Origin: Parvibaculum sp.
GTDB taxonomy: Bacteria; Pseudomonadota; Alphaproteobacteria; Parvibaculales; Parvibaculaceae
Reading direction: 5' to 3'
Assembly: GCF_030651915.1 (NCBI RefSeq)
Contig: NZ_JAUSBV010000005.1
Coordinates: 496,001-560,000, forward strand
DNA length: 64,000 nt
Shown here: piece after piece, positions 27,026 through 36,328 of the stretch
Position numbering within the stretch: position 1 is the stretch's first letter
Layout of the letters: each line of letters starts with the position of its first letter
Program-made: the position numbers and the translations under genes
Notes under the pieces: generated by a model
The model's database searches: none
What the model was told of the DNA's origin: nothing
Seen by the model: only the letters and a program-made list of their open reading frames with translations

Positions 27026-28576
27026 ATGAGTGGAGCGGTGGTGCGGTCGGGCGCGCGTGTGGTCGATCATGCGACGCTCGCCTTGCGGGCGGCGCGGGCA
27101 GCGGGCGGCTTCAGGAGCCTTGGCATCGGGGCGGGCGATGTTGTCGCCGTCTGTCTCCGCAATGATTTTCCGTTCTTCGAGGCCTCGGTCGCGGCCGGTC
27201 TGGTCGGCGCCTATTCGACGCCGGTCAACTGGCACAATTCGCCAGACGAGGCGCGCTACATTTTCGAGAATTCAGGCGCCAAGGCCATTGTCATCCATGC
27301 CGATCTCTATCGCGGCATCGCCAATGCGATCCCGAAAGGCGTGCCCGTTTTTGCCGTCGAGACGCCGCCGGAAATCATGTCCGCCTACGGCATATCGGCG
27401 GAGGCGGCGGCCTTGCCATCCGGCATCGAGGACTGGAGCCACTGGCTCGAAAAATTCGATCCCATCGACGCCGGCCCCGCCGAAGCGCCCGGCACGATGA
27501 TCTATACGTCGGGCACGACCGGCCACCCGAAGGGCGTGCGCCGCGCGCCGCCGACCGCCGACCAGGCCGCCGCCACGCTGCAGATCATCAGCAAGGTCAT
27601 GGGGTTCACGCCCGAACACGGAAACCCGAGCGAGATGGTGACCGTTGTCACCGGGCCGATGTATCACTCGGCGCCCAATGCCTATGGGCTTTTCGGTTTC
27701 CGCGTCGGCGCCAACCTCATCCTCGAGCCGCGCTTCGACCCGGAAGAACTGCTCCGGATGATCGAGGAACACAAGGTCACGCATCTCCACATGGTGCCGA
27801 CGATGTTCGTGCGGCTGCTGAAGCTGCCCGACGACGTGAAGAAGAAGTACGATCTCTCCTCGCTGCGCTTCGTCGTGCATGCGGCGGCGCCCTGCCCGGT
27901 CCATATCAAGCAGGCGATGATCGAATGGTGGGGGCCGGTGATCTTCGAATATTACGGCGGCACCGAAACCGGCGCTGTCGTCTTCTGCAACTCGGCTGAA
28001 TATCTCGCGCATCCGGGCACTGTCGGCAAAGCCGTCGGCGGCGCGAAAATTCTGGTGCTCGGCGAGAATGGCGAGGAATTGTCGAAGGGCGCCACCGGCG
28101 AGATCGTCTGCCGCGTGCCGTCGATCGCCGACTTCACCTATCACGGCGACGACGAGAAGCGCCGCCGCGCCGAAAAGGCCGGCCTGATCTCGCTCGGCGA
28201 TATCGGCTATCTCGACGAAGACGGCTTTCTCTATCTCTGCGACCGCGCCAAGGACATGGTGATCTCGGGCGGCGTCAACATCTACCCGGCCGAGATCGAA
28301 GCCGAGCTGCACAAGATGCCGGGCGTCGGCGACTGCGCGGTGTTCGGCATCCCGGACGACGAGTTCGGCGAGGCGCTCTGCGCCGTCGTCCAGCCGCAGC
28401 CCGGCGTCGCGCTGAAGGAGGCCGATGTGAAGGCCTTCCTGCGCGAGCGCATCGCCGGCTACAAGGTGCCGCGTCTGGTCGAGTTCCAGAGCGAGTTGCC
28501 GCGCGAGGATTCCGGCAAGATCTTCAAGCGCAAGCTGCGCGAACCCTATTGGGAGAAGGCCGGGCGACAGATCTGA
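27026..28576 (+). CDS. Acyl-CoA synthetase (AMP-binding)
   Basis: 516-residue ANL-superfamily ligase that activates a carboxylic acid to its CoA ester. A GGGGAGG site precedes ATG 27026. Motifs are MIYTSGTTGHPKGV (P-loop), YYGGTETG (adenine pocket), LGDIGYLDEDGFLYLCDRAKDM and the C-terminal catalytic Lys in DSGKIFKRKLRE. The N-terminus is a little shorter than in long-chain ligases. Fatty or aromatic acids are possible substrates. It may be co-transcribed with the PLP enzyme upstream. The 227 bases that follow hold repeated promoter motifs only. Confidence 0.88.
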   Translation: MSGAVVRSGARVVDHATLALRAARAAGGFRSLGIGAGDVVAVCLRNDFPFFEASVAAGLVGAYSTPVNWHNSPDEARYIFENSGAKAIVIHADLYRGIANAIPKGVPVFAVETPPEIMSAYGISAEAAALPSGIEDWSHWLEKFDPIDAGPAEAPGTMIYTSGTTGHPKGVRRAPPTADQAAATLQIISKVMGFTPEHGNPSEMVTVVTGPMYHSAPNAYGLFGFRVGANLILEPRFDPEELLRMIEEHKVTHLHMVPTMFVRLLKLPDDVKKKYDLSSLRFVVHAAAPCPVHIKQAMIEWWGPVIFEYYGGTETGAVVFCNSAEYLAHPGTVGKAVGGAKILVLGENGEELSKGATGEIVCRVPSIADFTYHGDDEKRRRAEKAGLISLGDIGYLDEDGFLYLCDRAKDMVISGGVNIYPAEIEAELHKMPGVGDCAVFGIPDDEFGEALCAVVQPQPGVALKEADVKAFLRERIAGYKVPRLVEFQSELPREDSGKIFKRKLREPYWEKAGRQI

Positions 28577-28629
28577 GCGCCGCCGGCCGCCGGAAACCGC
28601 CAAAGCCCCGCTTTCAGGCGCAATTTGTG

Positions 28630-28707
28630 TTGCGTCGCAGCAACATATGCCTTGCATCGCAAAAAATTCATATCTGACATCTTGTCAGTTTGTGCAATGC
28701 AACATAT
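28630..28707. promoter_or_regulatory. AT-rich upstream region with repeated TGC/GCA motifs
   Basis: Upstream of a 73-codon gene lie TTGCGTCGCA (28630) and TTGCATCGCA (28652), a direct repeat GCAACATAT (28640 and 28699), and CTGACA-TCT-TGTCAG (28674-28688), a 6-bp inverted repeat. Such TGC/GCA-rich clusters resemble PhaR-type operators of alphaproteobacteria, but no PHB gene is nearby. A regulated promoter is likely; the regulator is unknown. Confidence 0.45.
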
Positions 28708-28803
28708 TGTCTTGGCAACAATAAGGGACGCTGATCAAGACGTCCTCCCCCAAGGAAACGGCCGGGCCGAGCTCTCGTATCATCTTTGTGAGAGGCAAGT
28801 CCC

Positions 28804-29025
28804 ATGACCACCGCGCAGCACCCGATCTCCCCCATCGCCACCGAGGCCCGCCCCCTGGGCGCCGGCCTCAGCGCCCGCGCAAGCCGCTTCTGGACGGCCG
28901 CCAAGGTCCAGGCGGCGCGCACCTGTGCCGAATTCAATCTCTCGGATGCCACGGCCGCCGCCGGCTACACCCTGCTCTGGGTCTATTCGGCCGGTCTGAT
29001 CGTCTATATCGCCGGCCTCTACTGA
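28804..29025 (+). CDS. Unknown 73-residue protein with C-terminal hydrophobic tail
   Basis: Small protein of no recognised family. The N-terminal half is polar (TTAQHPISPIATEARPLG), the middle is basic and helical (ARASRFWTAAKVQAARTC), and the end is strongly hydrophobic (AAAGYTLLWVYSAGLIVYIAGLY), which would make a tail-anchored or single-pass membrane protein. A GAGAGGCAAG site precedes the ATG. It is isolated between a repeat-rich promoter region and a strong hairpin, so it looks like a separately controlled single-gene unit. Function unknown. Confidence 0.62.
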   Translation: MTTAQHPISPIATEARPLGAGLSARASRFWTAAKVQAARTCAEFNLSDATAAAGYTLLWVYSAGLIVYIAGLY

Positions 29026-29030
29026 TCCGC

Positions 29031-29067
29031 CCGCCGGGCGTCCGGGGCCATCCCGGATGCCCGGCGG
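29031..29067 (+). terminator. Strong hairpin after 73-codon gene
   Basis: A 16-bp stem (CCGCCGGGCGTCCGGG / CCCGGATGCCCGGCGG, one G-T pair) with a GCCAT loop lies 5 bases after the stop. No U-run follows, so it is either a stabilising 3' structure or a terminator of the U-less type. Confidence 0.5.
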
Positions 29068-29106
29068 CCCAAAGCGGCCCTTGCGCTGCGTCAGGCCGGC
29101 CCGATA

Positions 29107-29125
29107 TGATAAGCCATGCTTATTA
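29107..29125. promoter_or_regulatory. MarR-type operator candidate
   Basis: TGATAAGC-CAT-GCTTATTA is a near-perfect inverted repeat 37 bases before the MarR gene start. Size and symmetry fit a MarR-family autoregulatory site. Confidence 0.5.
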
Positions 29126-29162
29126 GCGGTCAGGCCCTTAGACAGCCGTGCATGGTATCGCA

Positions 29163-29711
29163 ATGCCAGAACTGAAAATCGACCGCGGCGCCGGCCTCCC
29201 CACCGATGCCGCCGGACACCAGGCGACAGGCGCCGGTTCCGACCAGAACCCCGAACGCGCCACCGGCTTCCTGATGCGCGACAATTCGCGGCTGATGCGG
29301 GTTGCCTTCACCGAGCGCGTCAGCGGCCTGACGCAGGCGCAATGGGGGGCACTCGCCCATCTCTCGCGCCATCAGGGTTTGAACCAGGTCGGGCTTGCCG
29401 ATCTGCTCGAAGTACAGCCGATCACGGTGGCGCGGTTGGTCGACAAGCTCGCCGCCCTCGGCCTGGTCGAGCGCCGTCCCGATCCGCGCGACCGGCGCGC
29501 CCAGCAACTTTTCCTCACCGGCAAGGCGCAGCCGCTGCTCGACCAGATGTGGGACGCGGGCGATGAAATTCTCGATGCAGCCTTTTCGGGCTTCAGCGAA
29601 GACGAGCGGCAGGATTTCATCGAGATGATGGTCCGCATGCGGGCCAACCTGTCGCGCTTGGCGCAAGGCGGCGGTGTCGACCGCCGCGCGCTCCGCCATC
29701 GCATGGGTTGA
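29163..29711 (+). CDS. MarR family transcriptional regulator
   Basis: 182 residues from ATG 29163; a GTG at 29148 would add five. The winged helix-turn-helix spans about residues 60-130 with LTQAQWGALAHLSRHQGLNQ, ADLLEVQPITVARLVDKLAALGLVER and the wing RRPDPRDRRAQQLFLT. Flanking helices form the dimer region. The N-terminal 35 residues are longer than usual and disordered in appearance. Its gene precedes a metallo-hydrolase by 52 bases and has a palindrome in its leader, so it may regulate itself and that gene. Confidence 0.87.
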   Translation: MPELKIDRGAGLPTDAAGHQATGAGSDQNPERATGFLMRDNSRLMRVAFTERVSGLTQAQWGALAHLSRHQGLNQVGLADLLEVQPITVARLVDKLAALGLVERRPDPRDRRAQQLFLTGKAQPLLDQMWDAGDEILDAAFSGFSEDERQDFIEMMVRMRANLSRLAQGGGVDRRALRHRMG

Positions 29712-29763
29712 AGCGCGCCGCCGGACAGTCCATTCTCCGGCCCGCAACCGGGAGGAGTGTCCC

Positions 29764-30684
29764 ATGTCCGTCCAGATCCCTTACGTCCGCGACATCAGCT
29801 TCGATTACGGCGCTTGCGACGAGGTTTCGCCGCTGATCCGCCGCGTCGTCGCCAACAATCCTTCCGCCTTCACCTACAAGGGCACCGGCACCTACATCAT
29901 CGGCCATGGCGACGTCGCGGTCGTCGATCCGGGTCCGCTGCTGATGCCGCATGTCGAGGCGCTGCTGGCCGCGCTTGAGGGCGAGACGGTCTCCCACATC
30001 CTGATCACCCACACCCATTCCGATCACTCGCCGGCCGCAAAGCCGCTGAAATCGCTGACCGGCGCACCGACCTATGCCTTCGGGCCGCATGGCGCGGGCA
30101 TGGAAGGCGCCGGCGGCGGCGGCGACGATGTGAAAGTCGAGGAAGACGGCGACATGGCGTTCAAGCCGGATGTCGAGGTTCGGCATGGCGATGTCCTCGA
30201 GGGCGACGGCTGGAGCGTTGAATGTGTCTACACGCCCGGCCACACCTCGAACCATATGTGTTTTGCGCTGCGCGAGGAGAAGGCGCTCTTCACCGGCGAT
30301 CATGTGATGGGCTGGTCGACCAGCGTCGTCAGCCCGCCTGATGGCAACATGAAGCGCTACATGGAATCGCTGAAGCTGCTGCTGACCCGCGACGATGAAG
30401 TCTACTGGCCGACGCACGGGCCGGCGATCACGGATCCGAAGCCCTTCGTGCGCGCCTTCATTGCCCATCGCGAGGAACGCGAGCAGCAGATCCTCAAGCA
30501 GCTCGCCGCCGGCCGGACGCGGATCGCCGACATGGTGCCGGTCGTCTATGCCGCGGTCGACAAGCGGCTCCATCCGGCCGCCGCGCGGTCGATGCTGGCC
30601 CATATCGAATATCTGGTCGAGCGCGGCATTGTGGCGGCCGACGGCAAGCCGAATCTCGGCGCGACCTACCGTCTGGTCGCCTAA
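29764..30684 (+). CDS. MBL-fold metallo-hydrolase (LACTB2-like)
   Basis: 306-residue metallo-beta-lactamase-fold hydrolase. ATG 29764 has a GGGAGGAG site. The metal motif is ITHTHSDHS, with later ligands in YTPGHTSNHMCF and FTGDHVMG, and THGPAI near the C-terminal part. A C-terminal winged-helix-like domain (residues 240-306, MLAHIEYLVERGIV) is typical of LACTB2-like enzymes, which include endoribonucleases and thioesterase-type hydrolases. The substrate is open. It overlaps the convergent DUF1499 gene at the stop codons. Confidence 0.83.
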   Translation: MSVQIPYVRDISFDYGACDEVSPLIRRVVANNPSAFTYKGTGTYIIGHGDVAVVDPGPLLMPHVEALLAALEGETVSHILITHTHSDHSPAAKPLKSLTGAPTYAFGPHGAGMEGAGGGGDDVKVEEDGDMAFKPDVEVRHGDVLEGDGWSVECVYTPGHTSNHMCFALREEKALFTGDHVMGWSTSVVSPPDGNMKRYMESLKLLLTRDDEVYWPTHGPAITDPKPFVRAFIAHREEREQQILKQLAAGRTRIADMVPVVYAAVDKRLHPAAARSMLAHIEYLVERGIVAADGKPNLGATYRLVA

Positions 30685-31427
30685 CCCGCCGCCAGTTTCT
30701 TTTTCAGCGCGTCGCGGAAGGTTCGGATGCGGTTGGCATTGGCGCCGAGATCGCTGATGCCGACGCGCGACACCGAACGGATGTCGACCGCCGCGCCGCC
30801 GTCGCGTTCGGTGACGCGGATTGCGACATCGTCCCGGAAATTCATCACCCGTGTCGTCGCCGTCGCTTCGATCAGGCCCGTTTCGGGGTTCGTCGAGACG
30901 ATCGCCCAGCCCAGATCGCGGGCGGTTTCAAGCGCCGCCTCGAAAACCCGGCCCGGCTGCGCGTCGATCTCGATCGTCGTCAGGTCGGGATAGGCCTTTG
31001 TCTGCAACTCGGCGAGGTCGGCCGGTTCGGCGCGGTCGAGCGGATTGGTGCCCGCGCCGCGCAAGGCGACGACGGCGTCGAAGGCCGGCGGATTGTCGAG
31101 ATCGGTCGTGATGTCGTGAATGCCGGGCACCTGCGAACCGGCGATGATCGCCTGTACCACCGGCGCGGCGACCAGAAGACCGACGACAATCCCGGCAATG
31201 GCGAGGCGGGCGCCGCTGCGGTTCGAGGTCAGCGTGCGGATGATGCCCGCCGCCGAGACGAAGACGGCCACAAGGCCGATCGCGGCCGCCAGCGCCAGGC
31301 CGCGCACGGCGATACCGAAATGGATCAGCTCGAAGCGATTGCCGATGACGCAAGCCACCAGCACGAGCAGCGCCAGAATGGCGAGCCTCAGTCCCCACGT
31401 CGCCAGGCGCGATTGCTGCCGTTCCAT
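30681..31427 (-). CDS. DUF1499 membrane protein
   Basis: 248 residues. Three N-terminal membrane segments (LRLAILALLVLVACVIG, IAVRGLALAAAIGLVAVFV, ARLAIAGIVVGLLVAAPVV) are followed by a periplasmic or cytosolic DUF1499 domain with TIEIDAQPGRVFEAALETAR, GLIEATATTRVMNFRDDVAIRV and VDIRSVSRVGISDLGANANRI. The function of DUF1499 is unknown. The start at 31427 is preferred over the longer frame because of the AGGGGAA site. It is co-directional with the acyl-CoA ligase upstream, with a gap of 61 bases, so co-transcription is possible. Confidence 0.82.
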   Translation of the reverse strand: MERQQSRLATWGLRLAILALLVLVACVIGNRFELIHFGIAVRGLALAAAIGLVAVFVSAAGIIRTLTSNRSGARLAIAGIVVGLLVAAPVVQAIIAGSQVPGIHDITTDLDNPPAFDAVVALRGAGTNPLDRAEPADLAELQTKAYPDLTTIEIDAQPGRVFEAALETARDLGWAIVSTNPETGLIEATATTRVMNFRDDVAIRVTERDGGAAVDIRSVSRVGISDLGANANRIRTFRDALKKKLAAG

Positions 31428-31488
31428 GATGCCGTTCCCCTGATATCGTTCGGGCGGGCCCATCGCGGACCCGCCCGTCTTGTCCGTC

Positions 31489-33129
<1,641 letters not shown>

Positions 33130-33328
33130 GGATCCCGTCCCTCTATCCTGTTTGGCGTCCCCGCCGGGGCAAGCCCGGCATCGGCCCCGTTCGGGGCCTG
33201 TTTGGCGGGCAGTCTAGTGGCGTTTCCCTCGGCTCACAACGGTCCGCCGCAGCGTTTGCCTTGCTTTCGGGCCGCCCCGCCCGTTCTAATGGGGCAACAA
33301 AACAACAGGATTTCAGGGGGCTTTACCG

Positions 33329-34786
33329 ATGACCGATCTTCATTTCCGCTCGGCAAGCGCGCTTGGCCGCATGATCCGCCGCCGCGAGGTCAGTTCGGCG
33401 GAGCTGACCGAACATTTCATCGCCCGGATCGAAAAGCACGATCCGAAGATCAACGCCGTGGTGGCGCGGGATTTCGACGGCGCGCGCAAGGTGGCGAAGG
33501 CCGCCGACGACGCCCTGGCGCGCGGCGAATTGCAGGGCCCGCTGCATGGCCTGCCCTTCACGATCAAGGATGCGTACGAGGTCGCGGGCCTTGTTTCGAC
33601 CGGCGGCAATCCGGTCTGGAAGGATCATGTACCGGCGCAAAGCGCCACCGCCGTCGAGCGCCTGCAAGGCGCCGGCGCCATCGTCTTCGGCAAGACCAAT
33701 GTGCCCTATCTGTCGGGCGACCTGCAGAGCTTCAACGAGATCTACGGCACCACCAACAACCCCTACGCGCTCGATTGCGGACCCGGCGGCTCGTCGGGTG
33801 GGTCGGCCGCCTCGCTCGCGGCCGGTTTCACGGCGGCGGAGTTCGGCTCCGACATCGGCGGCTCCATCCGCACCCCTGCCCATCTCTGCGGCGTCTTCGG
33901 CCACAAGCCGACCTTCGACATCGTACCGAAGCGCGGCCATCTCGGCCCCGCCCCCGGCAATCTCCATGAGAGCGACCTGTCGGTTGCCGGGCCGCTCGCC
34001 CGCAGCGCCGAAGACCTCAGCCTGCTGCTCGACATCGCCGCCGGGCCCGGCTGGGCCGATGCGGCCGGCTGGAAGCTCGACCTGCCGCAGCCCCGCGCGA
34101 AAAGCCCGAAGGAACTCCGCGTTGCGGTCTGGATCGAGGATGAATTCTGCGACATCGACCGCGAAAGCGCCGCGCTGCTGACCAATGCCGCGAAGGCGCT
34201 CGAGAATGCGGGCGCCAATCTCGACTGGCAGGCGCGTCCCGATTTCACGCTGGCCGAAATCACCGAGACCTATCTGGTGCTGCTGCATTCGCAGACAGGC
34301 GCCGGCATGCCTGACAGCGTGCGCGCGCGCTGGGCCGAGATCCGCAAGAACGCTGCGCCGGGCGACAAGAGCCATCAGGTGCTGCAGGCCATCGGCGGCA
34401 CGATGACGGTCGCCGAACAATTCGTCTGGAAGGAACGTCAGGCGCAGTTGCGCCGCAAATGGCAGGACTTCTTCAAATCATATGACGTCGTGCTGGCGCC
34501 GGTGATGATGCGCCCGGCCTTCGAGCACGACCACCAGTCGAACTGGCACAAGCGCGTGCTCGATGTGAACGGCATCCAGCGGCATTACATGGATGTGCTG
34601 ATCTGGGCCGGCCCCGCCGTCGTCTCCTATCTCCCGGCCTCGGTCGCGCCGGTCGGCCTCACCAGCGCCGGCAAACCCGTCGGCATCCAGATCATCGGCC
34701 CGCATCTTGAGGACAAGACCACCATCGCGGTCGCCGGTATGTTCGAGGAGATACTGGGCGGGTTCAAGCCGCCGAAGGGTTTCTGA
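33329..34786 (+). CDS. Amidase signature family protein
   Basis: 485-residue amidase of the Ser-cis-Ser-Lys class. The catalytic Lys sits in FTIKDAYEVAG (near residue 82), the Ser cluster in GPGGSSGGSAASLAAGFTAA, and the nucleophile in GSDIGGSIRTPA. Length is normal and complete. It would hydrolyse an amide to the acid and ammonia; the substrate is unknown. ATG 33329 has an AGGGGG site. A dispersed palindromic repeat lies directly after the stop. Confidence 0.88.
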   Translation: MTDLHFRSASALGRMIRRREVSSAELTEHFIARIEKHDPKINAVVARDFDGARKVAKAADDALARGELQGPLHGLPFTIKDAYEVAGLVSTGGNPVWKDHVPAQSATAVERLQGAGAIVFGKTNVPYLSGDLQSFNEIYGTTNNPYALDCGPGGSSGGSAASLAAGFTAAEFGSDIGGSIRTPAHLCGVFGHKPTFDIVPKRGHLGPAPGNLHESDLSVAGPLARSAEDLSLLLDIAAGPGWADAAGWKLDLPQPRAKSPKELRVAVWIEDEFCDIDRESAALLTNAAKALENAGANLDWQARPDFTLAEITETYLVLLHSQTGAGMPDSVRARWAEIRKNAAPGDKSHQVLQAIGGTMTVAEQFVWKERQAQLRRKWQDFFKSYDVVLAPVMMRPAFEHDHQSNWHKRVLDVNGIQRHYMDVLIWAGPAVVSYLPASVAPVGLTSAGKPVGIQIIGPHLEDKTTIAVAGMFEEILGGFKPPKGF

Positions 34787-34797
34787 TCGCCCCGATA

Positions 34798-34892
34798 CGT
34801 CATTGCGAGGAGCGTAGCGACGAAGCAACCCAGAAGGCGGCGGAGACTGAGTTTGACGCTTTCTGGGTTGCTTCGCTTCGCTCGCAATGACG
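34798..34892. repeat. Palindromic intergenic repeat (GTCATTGCGAG type)
   Basis: Long imperfect inverted repeat. The left arm begins CGTCATTGCGAGGAGCG and continues through GACGAAGCAACCCAGAA; the right arm TTCTGGGTTGCTTCGCTTCG ends CTCGCAATGACG. Arms of about 35 bases enclose a 25-base centre. This CATTGCGAG...CTCGCAATG type is a common intergenic element in alphaproteobacteria. It lies between the amidase and cbpM stop codons. Confidence 0.85.
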
Positions 34893-34936
34893 AAGAAAAG
34901 CAAAGGGCGCCCGTACCCCTTTGACACGTCGCGCCT

Positions 34937-35269
34937 CTAGATGTCGGCTTCCAGCTTCATCGCCGCAAGGATCGCCGCCTGAACCGACACGTCCTGCGCC
35001 CTGACGGCGGCGGTCAGCGACAGCAGTTTCTGCCTTGTATCGTAGAGCTGATCGACCAGCGACATCACGACCGGCAGCATCGCCGCCTCGATATCGAGTT
35101 CGTAGCGGAGCGTACAGATCAGGCGGACGCGCGCGCATTCCGTCTCGGAAAAGACCAGCGTCCCGGCTTCTTCCCGCGCCGGCACCACAAGCTCTTCGTC
35201 GATCCAAGCATCGAGATCGCTGCGTTGCAGGGCATCGATCATCGCGATCAACTCGTCTGCGCCGGTCAT
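34937..35269 (-). CDS. cbpM: Chaperone modulator CbpM
   Basis: 110-residue helical protein of the CbpM / MerR-like modulator family, which binds the J-domain of CbpA and inhibits it. Typical features are the early LDAWIDEELVVPAREEAG, then FSETECARVRLICTLRYELDIE and a Leu-rich second half. Its ATG overlaps the TGA of cbpA by 4 bases, the usual cbpA-cbpM order, so the pair is co-translated. The call rests on both sequence pattern and context. Confidence 0.85.
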   Translation of the reverse strand: MTGADELIAMIDALQRSDLDAWIDEELVVPAREEAGTLVFSETECARVRLICTLRYELDIEAAMLPVVMSLVDQLYDTRQKLLSLTAAVRAQDVSVQAAILAAMKLEADI

Positions 35270-36183
35270 GCCAACATCTCCCTGCGTGGATTCTGTTCGG
35301 CCTTCGGCTGCCAGCTTTCCAGAAAGGCAACCAGTTCGGGTTCTTCGGCCGCGGGCAGAACGACGCTCAAGGTGACCAGCTGATGGCCGCGCTGTCCGGT
35401 CTTGCGGTCGCGCACGCCCTTTTCGCGCAGCCGTAGTGTGGTGCCGCTGTTGGCCCCCTTCGGCACCGTCATCGCCACCGGTCCGCCGATCGTCGGCACC
35501 TCGATCCGCGCGCCCAGCACCGCCTCCTTCAACGTGACGGGCAGGTCCACATGGATGTTGTTGTCCTTGCGGCGAAAGAAGCGATGCGGCTCGACATGCA
35601 GTTCGACATAGGCATCCCCGGCCGGGCCGCCGCCGAAACCCGGCATGCCCTGCCCCTTCAGCCGCAGCATCTGCCGGTCCTCGGCCCCTTCGGGGATCGT
35701 CACCTGCAGCACCTTGCCGTCAGGCAGCGTGATGGTGCGCGTGGCGCCATTGACCGCCTCGAGGAAACCCACCGGCAGCGCATAACTCACATCCTGGCCG
35801 CGCGCCCGGAACGTGCCGCGGGCGCGCTGTCCGCCGCCGCCAAAGGCCTGCGCCAGAAATTCCTCCAGATCCTCGTTGCCGGCAAATCCGTCCTGCGCCG
35901 CATGCGAGGCATAGGCGGGCCCGTCGGCGAAATCGCGATAGAACCGCTGCGACGGTCGCTCCGCGCCGCTGGCGTCAATCTCGCCCGCATCGAAGCGCCG
36001 CCGCTTTTCCTTGTCCTTGAGCAGGTCGTTGGCGGCCGAGATGTCCTTGAACCTTGCTTCCGCTTCCTTGTCGCCCGGATGGAGATCGGGATGGTGCTTG
36101 CGCGCAAGTTTCTTGAACGCCTCCTTGATCTCCTTGTCGGTCGCCGATCGAGCCACGCCGAGGGTTTCGTAAGGGTCCTTCAT
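35266..36183 (-). CDS. cbpA: CbpA-type DnaJ co-chaperone
   Basis: 305-residue type II J-protein. The J-domain (residues 3-68) has KLARKHHPDLHPGD with the invariant HPD; a Gly/Phe-rich linker (FADGPAYASH to AFGGGGQRARG) follows, then two substrate-binding C-terminal domains from about residue 125 (VSYALPVGFLEAVNG, IPEGAEDRQMLRLKGQGMPG, VTLKEAVLGARIEVPT). There is no zinc-finger, as in CbpA. It stimulates DnaK and, in E. coli, also binds curved DNA. It is coupled to cbpM. A second similar gene lies at 44607. Confidence 0.9.
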   Translation of the reverse strand: MKDPYETLGVARSATDKEIKEAFKKLARKHHPDLHPGDKEAEARFKDISAANDLLKDKEKRRRFDAGEIDASGAERPSQRFYRDFADGPAYASHAAQDGFAGNEDLEEFLAQAFGGGGQRARGTFRARGQDVSYALPVGFLEAVNGATRTITLPDGKVLQVTIPEGAEDRQMLRLKGQGMPGFGGGPAGDAYVELHVEPHRFFRRKDNNIHVDLPVTLKEAVLGARIEVPTIGGPVAMTVPKGANSGTTLRLREKGVRDRKTGQRGHQLVTLSVVLPAAEEPELVAFLESWQPKAEQNPRREMLA

Positions 36184-36259
36184 GCACCTGATCCTGTCTA
36201 TGCGCCGCCACAGTCAACCGCGCATCGTCACCCGGGGTCAACCGCCAGGGCCGCCCCCT

Positions 36260-36288
36260 TTGACACCCCGCCTCGCCCCTCCCATTAT
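36260..36288 (+). promoter_or_regulatory. Sigma70-type promoter candidate
   Basis: TTGACA (36260-36265) and CATTAT (36283-36288) are separated by exactly 17 bases, 40 bases upstream of the class III aminotransferase start. The -10 box is only a partial match. Confidence 0.45.
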
Positions 36289-36328
36289 GCCCGCCAAGCC
36301 GCAATAAAATGACCCGAGGAGCTCGCCC

